Assembly (NCBI GenBank): GCA_031216445.1
Contig: CM062211.1
Location: 480,001-544,000, forward strand
Origin: Lateolabrax maculatus
Lineage: Eukaryota; Chordata; Actinopteri; Acropomatiformes; Lateolabracidae
Reading direction: 5' to 3'
Length of the DNA stretch: 64,000 nt
Shown: in pieces, positions 58,412 through 64,000 of the stretch
How the letters are laid out: each line of letters opens with the position of its first letter
How positions within the stretch are numbered: the stretch's first letter is position 1
Position numbers and translations under genes: made by a program
The notes under the pieces: model-generated
What the model saw: only the letters and a program-made list of their open reading frames with translations
Database searches by the model: none
Told to the model about the DNA's origin: nothing

Positions 58412-60168
58412 TCGCTATATGTTGGTGGCTGTTCTGTTGCAGTGGATGCATCTGTGTTATTTCGCCGATGCAGCTGCTTCATCCCCAGATGGTTCTTCTG
58501 CTTTGGTGGGTCTGGTTGCAGGTCTTGGGGTCTGTTGGTTTTTACATGCTGGATATTCTGGTTAGTTGATTCTGGCCATGCCTGTCTTGTATGTCTTTCC
58601 CTGCATTTTGTTTCATTCAGCCAGTCACTATATGCCTTCCAATCTGTGACGACCCGTATAGACTCATAAGACCACTTCCTGTTTTATTTTGTAATTTTCG
58701 GTACTCTTGCTGTCCAGTTTGCTTTCCAGTTATTTCTCCATTTATACCCCTTGCTGTTCGACCCTCTTTGCCAGATTGTCTTAGTTCTCTTGTCAGACTA
58801 GCTCTCCAGCCACTTTCTGCCCAGCCTGTTTGCTTTAGCCTCCTGTTTCTTTTTGAGCCTCTTTGAGTCGCTTTTTGTTTTGCTATTTTGAGCCTCTTTG
58901 GAGTGCCTGTTTTGTGTGTAAACTTTTTTTTGGACTTCGATTCTGCGATTGCATAATCATCACACAATCTGCTTTTTCTATTTTGTCATCTTTTTACACT
59001 TGTCTTTTTTCACTTTTTCTTCAAACCTTTATTTTTTTTATTTGTTTCAAACTGCCTCTTGAATGAAAACCACATTCTGTTAACCACACGTCAAATGGGC
59101 CACAAATATTTTCTCCATTTCTTTCTATCATGTATAATATATTGGGTGAACTTTTATCTTGAGGCTCTTGTCTGGGTTTGACTTTTCCCCTTATGTTTTC
59201 TTGAGTTTGCTATTATGGGAACCCATTTAGGCAGTTATCTAGTGATCCCAGACCTGCCCTTGTAGTTGTCACTAAACAGAGCCCCTTTTCTTTTCCTTTA
59301 TCTGAAGTGTCTCAGAACCAAATAACAAGCAGAAAAATGCTTTTTTGCAATTTAAAAAGTCAGAGGAAAATTCCTTACCATAGAAACAGTTCTCAATTCT
59401 CTCTTTTCGGTATGCTGTAGTGACTCAGCGTTGTCCTTAACCATCATGAGTTCCCCTCTTCATATCTTTTTCAAGAGGAGATATTCGGAGTCCTAAGTCC
59501 TCCAACTGTGCACAGCTTTTTTCTGTCAGTGAGTCCATGCTGGTTCATGTTCAGCCTTGTTGCCAAATTGTTGCGGAAGTTCTGAAATAAAATGCTCAAA
59601 AGAGAAAATTCCTTTTTAAGGTTTATTCTTACACTTGCAAGCACATACAATCAGCATCAACTGTTACAGAAAGCTGCCTTGGGTAGAGCACAAAACATTA
59701 CTCTTAGTCTATTTTATACACTCAACAAGCTAGAGAGCATTTAATTGTGCCCTATGTATTGGCAACAAATTTTTAGATTTTTACCATTACTGAGGTCCTA
59801 CAGAGTGTACTGTATGTCTGTGTGTGCCAAATCGATTAAGGTCACTTACTACGGGGAGTAATTTGGAGTCTGAAAAAGTTGTATTCTGTGGCTCTGGAGG
59901 AGCTTTGACAAGTCTGAAAAAACAACCAGGGTAATCTCGGCCTGGGTTTGGAGAATATAGATTTGTGTTACATTCAAATGAGGGTGTGGAATTTGAAAGG
60001 TTTGCAAGGAGGGTCATACAATACTGTTGTTCAATACTTTGGTTAATACAAGGTGCCTGCTAAACAGATCAAATTCCACCCTGCATTCCAGCTGCACTTT
60101 GTGTTTAGTGATAATTAGCAGAGTAACACATGAACTAAGATGGCAACCATGTACATGAAATATGATAC
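58412..60168. other. T-rich intergenic, no gene seen
   Basis: Long T/C-rich stretches (58.5-59.2 kb) resembling the 3' ends of fish retroelements. A minus frame at 59787-60017 (76 residues, Pro/Asn-rich) has no recognised domain; its position 3' of the integrase relic would allow an env-related origin, but I cannot support that. Confidence 0.45.
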
Positions 60169-60643
60169 TGTCATGATTCTGCCTTTTGTTCCCCTGTTTC
60201 TGCTGTGGACATTTAGTTTCCCATGTTCTGTTTTGTCTTTTTATTCCTTGTTTCTTGTTTCATTTTATAATATCTTCCCTGGTCTTGTTTCTTGTCACCA
60301 TGTTTCCTGTACTTATTAGTTTCACCTGTCTCGTTTGGCCTGCCCTTGTATTTTAGTCTTTTTTTCCCCAGCCTACCCCAGCTGTGTCTTGTTCTGGTGA
60401 TTAGTCTTCCATGTATATATGTTTCTGGTTTCCGTTTGTTCTCTGTCTTTTCGTCATTGTTCATGGTTGGTGTCTGTCCCTGTTATTTCCCTTGTTTTTT
60501 GTGGAGTGTTTTCCCTGTGTGCTGGCTCCTCTTTTAGATTTGGGTAAGTTTTTGTTTAATAAACCTTTTTGATGGCTTTTTTCTGTTTTTGCGATTAAGT
60601 CCTCTCCCTATGTTCCCTGTTTCTTTGTGCTCCGACCATGACA
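60169..60643 (+). mobile_element. LTR-like element with TGTCATG...CATGACA ends
   Basis: Begins TGTCATGATTCTGCC and ends GCTCCGACCATGACA, so the ends are a perfect 7-bp inverted repeat of TG...CA type. AATAAA lies near 60557. The interior is T-rich with no coding potential. Shape and length (475 bp) fit a solo LTR; no target duplication is visible (GATAC on the left, TTAAC on the right). Confidence 0.55.
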
Positions 60644-60879
60644 TTAACACTTTTGAAGCCTGACAGAAATTTCTTACACAAAAAGGAAAATATTCAAACA
60701 ATGAAAAGGGGACACAAAATAATAAAAACTTTGTTTCCTGTCTGGAAAGTTTGCACCACTTTATGACAGCAGCAGTTGCCACAGCGGCCTCAGCCTACAC
60801 TTAACCACAACATCCTGCACAACCTATTGCAGTACCTGAGTGACTTTTATGCTAACAGTCTAACTACATTTCAAAGAGC

Positions 60880-61400
60880 TCACAGTACCCTACTATCCCA
60901 CTAGAACACTGCGATCCTAGAATGCAGGGTTACTTGTGGTTTCTACAGTCTCTAAAAGTAGAATGGGAGCCAGAGCCTTTAGTTATCAAGCTCCTCGCCT
61001 GTGGAATCAGCTCCCAATTTGGGTTCTGGAGGTTTACACCTTCTCCTCATTTAAGAGTCTGCTAAAAACTTTCCTCTTTGATAAAGCTTATAGTTAGGGC
61101 TGGCTCAGATGAGCCTTAAACCATCCCTTAGTTATGCTGCTAAAGCCCTAGACTGCTGGGGGATTTCCCATGATGCTCTGAGATTCTTTCTCCTCCTCTC
61201 TCACTCCATCCATATGCGTTCTTATCCCATTAATGCATGTTACTAACTCCACAACTTCCCAGTAGTTTTTGTGCTTTTTCGCCTTCTCACTTTGTGCAGG
61301 TGTTTCTGCTTCTGAAGCTGTAGAGTCTGCTACAGACTGCAGGCCGTCTACTGCCCCCATGTTCCTGCTACACACTCACTGCTACAGTTATTAGTGGGCC
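60880..61400 (+). mobile_element. LINE C-terminal segment and 3' UTR
   Basis: The plus strand reads SKSRMGARAFSYQAPRLWNQ then LPIWVLEVYTFSSFKSLL, ending at a stop after KAYS. It is the plus-strand counterpart of 43.69-44.06 kb and shares its 3' UTR ('GTTATGCTGCTAAAGCCCTA', 'GCAGGCCGTCTACTGCCCCC'). Confidence 0.85.
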
Positions 61401-61442
61401 GGCTGTGTGACAACACAGAGGTGCACTATTGTTATCCTCAAT

Positions 61443-62297
61443 GATGGAGTTATTTTTGGGATTGGATTCTCTGAAAGCTAAAATTTAAAAGGTTTCTCCT
61501 CAGCTCATTCTCTGTATAGAACGAGACAGAGTCAGCCCCCCTCTGCTGTTACTCAGGATGCTGTGTGGGCATAAGATGTGGGGGGGTGAGCCCAGACGCA
61601 TGTTTGCGCATGCGCGTGTATTCGCGCGCCTGCGAGTGCTAGCATGTTCGCGTGTATTTGTGTGCGTCCACTCGCATTTGCGTGACTTCAACAGAAGCTT
61701 ATTTAAGTTATCTCTGGGTTGGATTCATGGTTTGCCTCTGGAAGTTTAAAAAGGTTTCTCCTCAGCTCATCCTCTTTACAGAACAGGACAGAGTCCCACC
61801 CACTCAGGATGCTGTGGGCATAAGGTCTGAGGACGGGGGGGGGGGTCAGCCCAGACCTCTGCAGGGAATATTTGTTCATTAATGTGTATGCGTGTGTAAG
61901 GGGTGCAGCTACAGAGATGATAGGAGCTTTTAAACAGTGACAGCTCCTACATCTGAAACACTATATGAACACGGATCAGTTCTCAGTGAAGACCTGTGCC
62001 GCTTGATGTGGAACAAGGGTTTCAGTAGAACTTGTAGTTTTTGCGCTGAAAGACTATTTTAAAGGATGAGTGCCACAAATGCGGTCATCTGTACCGCTTA
62101 TGGTGTTTTTGGCCCAAATTGGTTCATGAAGCAAACATGAATTATCACCAGGTGGTGTGTGACATCGATTTACCGACTTAATTCCTTCTCATAATTACAA
62201 GCTCCACACTCGTTTTTTTAACTTATTGCATGTAGAGCTCGGTTATTTGAAATGATACGGGTTCAGTGAGCGTCCTCGCCCCGCTGGCCCACACCAT
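61443..62297 (-). repeat. Unnamed interspersed repeat, copy B, with internal tandem duplication
   Basis: Inverted counterpart of 27239-27592. A segment with 'AAAAGGTTTCTCCTCAGCTC' followed by an acid/GAC-AGAGTC block and 'CTCAGGATGCTGTG' occurs twice (61488-61600 and 61748-61860), so part of this copy is duplicated. Between the duplicates is a CpG-rich alternating stretch (61595-61680). Confidence 0.75.
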
Positions 62298-62865
62298 GTA
62301 CCCTTTGATAATTAACTTTCCATAGTTTACAGTCATGGTACCATTTCAAGTGCTTTTAAGTGAAACTCCATAGTCCTGTTGTTCCACAATGGGTTAGCAG
62401 GAGTGTACCTCACTCTCATTAAACTTGGCAAAAAGCTCTCAACCAAGCTTGTATCATGTGTTGCCTGCAACCATTTACCCGTAGAGTAGAATAGTAGATA
62501 TGCAACATAACAGTCTTTCATCATACATCTGTCAGTAAAACAATGGGATCCATCTCTTTCGTCCAGATGAGAGCTGGGAGAACATGTCTTCTCATACTTT
62601 CTCACCATAATATTGTCTTTCTTCCTAGTTTGTTCGTTAGAACAGTCCAGTAGTTTTTTTTATTTATTTGTATGTTTGTGTGGTAAGAAGTCTTACTTCG
62701 CTGCTAAGCACTGAGGTGCTCATCGATTATTTTTCTATTTGAGTTCAATTGACCCAGAACACATTGGCCAAAGCGCTCACTCATTTTCTGGAACATCTTA
62801 CATGGTTCTCAGCCTGTGCCTGCTCAGCAGAAGGAAGAAGAGGACCAACCACCCCTTCACTCACT

Positions 62866-63052
62866 GTGGCTTTTCACATTGCTAGCCGTTTGGGAAGCCG
62901 ATCTGCACCTTGAAGCATGGATCCATTCTTCTCTGCCCTCGACCTTAAGCACTGTCCTGATGTTAGCAGCACCTGGAACAGACCTTTCCACCTAGGACAC
63001 AATGACACCTTGTCCAAAGATTTGATTAGTACCAACTCACCCACCTGAAACA
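62866..63052 (-). mobile_element. Endogenous retrovirus integrase C-terminal relic
   Basis: Minus-strand frames show two pieces typical of the end of a gamma/epsilon-type retroviral pol: GELVLIKSLDKVSLCPRWKG and, after a frame change, VEGREEWIHASRC. These correspond to the C-terminal domain of integrase (Gly-Asp/Glu-x-Val...Pro-Arg-Trp-x-Gly, then Trp-Ile-His-Ala-Ser-Arg-Cys). The frame is broken between them and no upstream catalytic core is visible. It is an inactive fossil. Confidence 0.85.
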
Positions 63053-64000
63053 GATGAATAAGCTCTGCTGATTTACCCTTTACCCTGTTGTTTCCAATAT
63101 TGTATCCTCTTCCAATGGGAATGCTGTATCACAACCCCCCCCCCACGCTCCCACAAGCAGTCTCTTCTCACCCCGGGAGTCGATTACGAGCAATCCTTGG
63201 GGAGGTAGACTTCTGGATTTTGGGCGAACCCTCACCAGCTGGGCGCTGATCAACTTGTGTAGCAGGTGGACGGAGGACAGTATGAGTTAGGATGCCAGAA
63301 ACAAACCCAGATTGTCATGGCAATTCTGCAGTACCACTATAACAAAGAGGAAGGAAATAAAGACTTCTTTAAAATATTGTCACACTTTATTTTCAGAGTA
63401 TCACTGGCTCAATTGCATCAATCTAAAATTGACATTTTAGACCTGTTGTCATTATTGTTTTGGCAATCTCTCTTTCATAGTTCACTAAAGTCCTAGTATT
63501 GTTACTAGACTCTTTGCTATCTTTGCCACTAACTCTGTCACTCTTTATTCCCTGAAAAAATTATCTTCCCAATGGTCATGCTTCAATCATCTTTGAAAGA
63601 AGTATAAGTTGAAGAAGTAAACATTTTATTCCTTTTAATAGATTATCCACTACAGTGTATGGAGACTTATTATAGTTATTAATTTACCTTTATATCTTTC
63701 AAACAACTTTTATTGTTCTGTCCAAACTATTGCTTTATCCTCCTTTATCCCCCCCTTTTCTACATATGTGAGGCTGTGTGAAACTTAGGCTAACATATTG
63801 AAGAAAATGTCAGAGATGAGTTAAGCGCAGCTTTGTTTAATAGCATTGAATGCTAAAGCATTACCTTTAAGATATTTCTCATTTATTAACAGAATCAGTG
63901 TCACCTGTGTGTGTGCAGTGCTTTTTTTGCAATATGCAATTGTAAAGAGAAGAAATTACTTCATAAGTTTGATATAAGAGCTGAGTGTTGGTTTGGTTTA
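63053..64000. other. Right-edge sequence, no gene seen
   Basis: Includes a C run (63136-63144) and Pro/Arg-rich short frames around 63150-63280 that may be further retroviral debris. No supported gene. Confidence 0.45.

Noticed and set aside
58617..58967. 116-residue Lys/Arg-rich minus ORF
   Set aside because: Antisense of a T/C-rich retroelement-like tail; composition explains it.

Overview
This window is vertebrate nuclear DNA, most likely from a ray-finned (teleost) fish. Coding exons are short, GT/AG-bounded and far apart. CA, TA and AAT microsatellites are frequent. Most of the sequence is decayed interspersed repeats of types common in teleosts: L2/CR1-like LINEs, hAT-type and other short DNA elements, a DIRS-like tyrosine-recombinase element, retroviral LTRs and an integrase relic. 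There are no operons, bacterial ribosome sites, CRISPR arrays or intact tRNA genes that I can see.

Two host protein-coding loci are supported, both on the minus strand. (1) The 5' end of DENND5B, a DENN-domain Rab exchange factor: exon 1 at 41741-41849 (start codon 41849), exon 2 at 4924-4983 and exon 3 at 269-378. Splice sites and codon phases agree across all three, giving the first 93 codons of the protein; the rest lies off the left edge. Intron 1 is about 36.8 kb and intron 2 about 4.5 kb. A GC-rich presumed promoter/5' leader with a 13-bp perfect hairpin lies at 41850-42130, and a 13-copy minisatellite sits just inside intron 1. (2) A large-exon gene at about 45.3-51.1 kb, with a TATA/CCAAT promoter near 51.1 kb, a leader exon ending at 50811 and a 4-kb main coding exon (45491-49510). 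Its Ser/Thr-rich, low-complexity product carries a SUMO-interaction-like motif and a Cys cluster. Position next to DENND5B and the single-giant-exon architecture suggest a RESF1 (KIAA1551, retroelement silencing factor) homologue, but I did not recognise it by sequence. Its reading frame is broken by three frame changes and one in-frame TAG, so it is either a young pseudogene or carries assembly errors.

Layout. 1-5 kb: DENND5B exons 3 and 2, a LINE scrap, a solo LTR with target-site duplication, and a degenerate DIRS-like recombinase with split inverted repeats. 5-41.7 kb: intron 1, holding a LINE with an uninterrupted 379-codon reverse-transcriptase frame (6.4-8.0 kb), an 18S rRNA 3'-end/ITS fragment (20.0-20.4 kb), LINE pieces (20.7-21.8, 25.8-27.1, 34.0-34.4, 36.1 kb), a 964-bp hAT-like element (22.7-23.7 kb), other non-autonomous repeats and many microsatellites. 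41.85-45.2 kb: DENND5B promoter side, then a LINE with its RT core deleted. 45.3-51.2 kb: the RESF1-like locus. 51.2-64 kb: intergenic DNA with a second solo LTR of the same family as the one at 1.1 kb, a CATGACA-ended LTR-like element, an inverted partner of the 27.2-kb repeat, and an endogenous-retrovirus integrase tail near the right edge.

The two loci have no evident functional coupling beyond shared orientation. If locus 2 really is RESF1-like, a broken retroelement-silencing gene in a retroelement-dense neighbourhood is the most interesting thing here, but assembly error must be excluded first.
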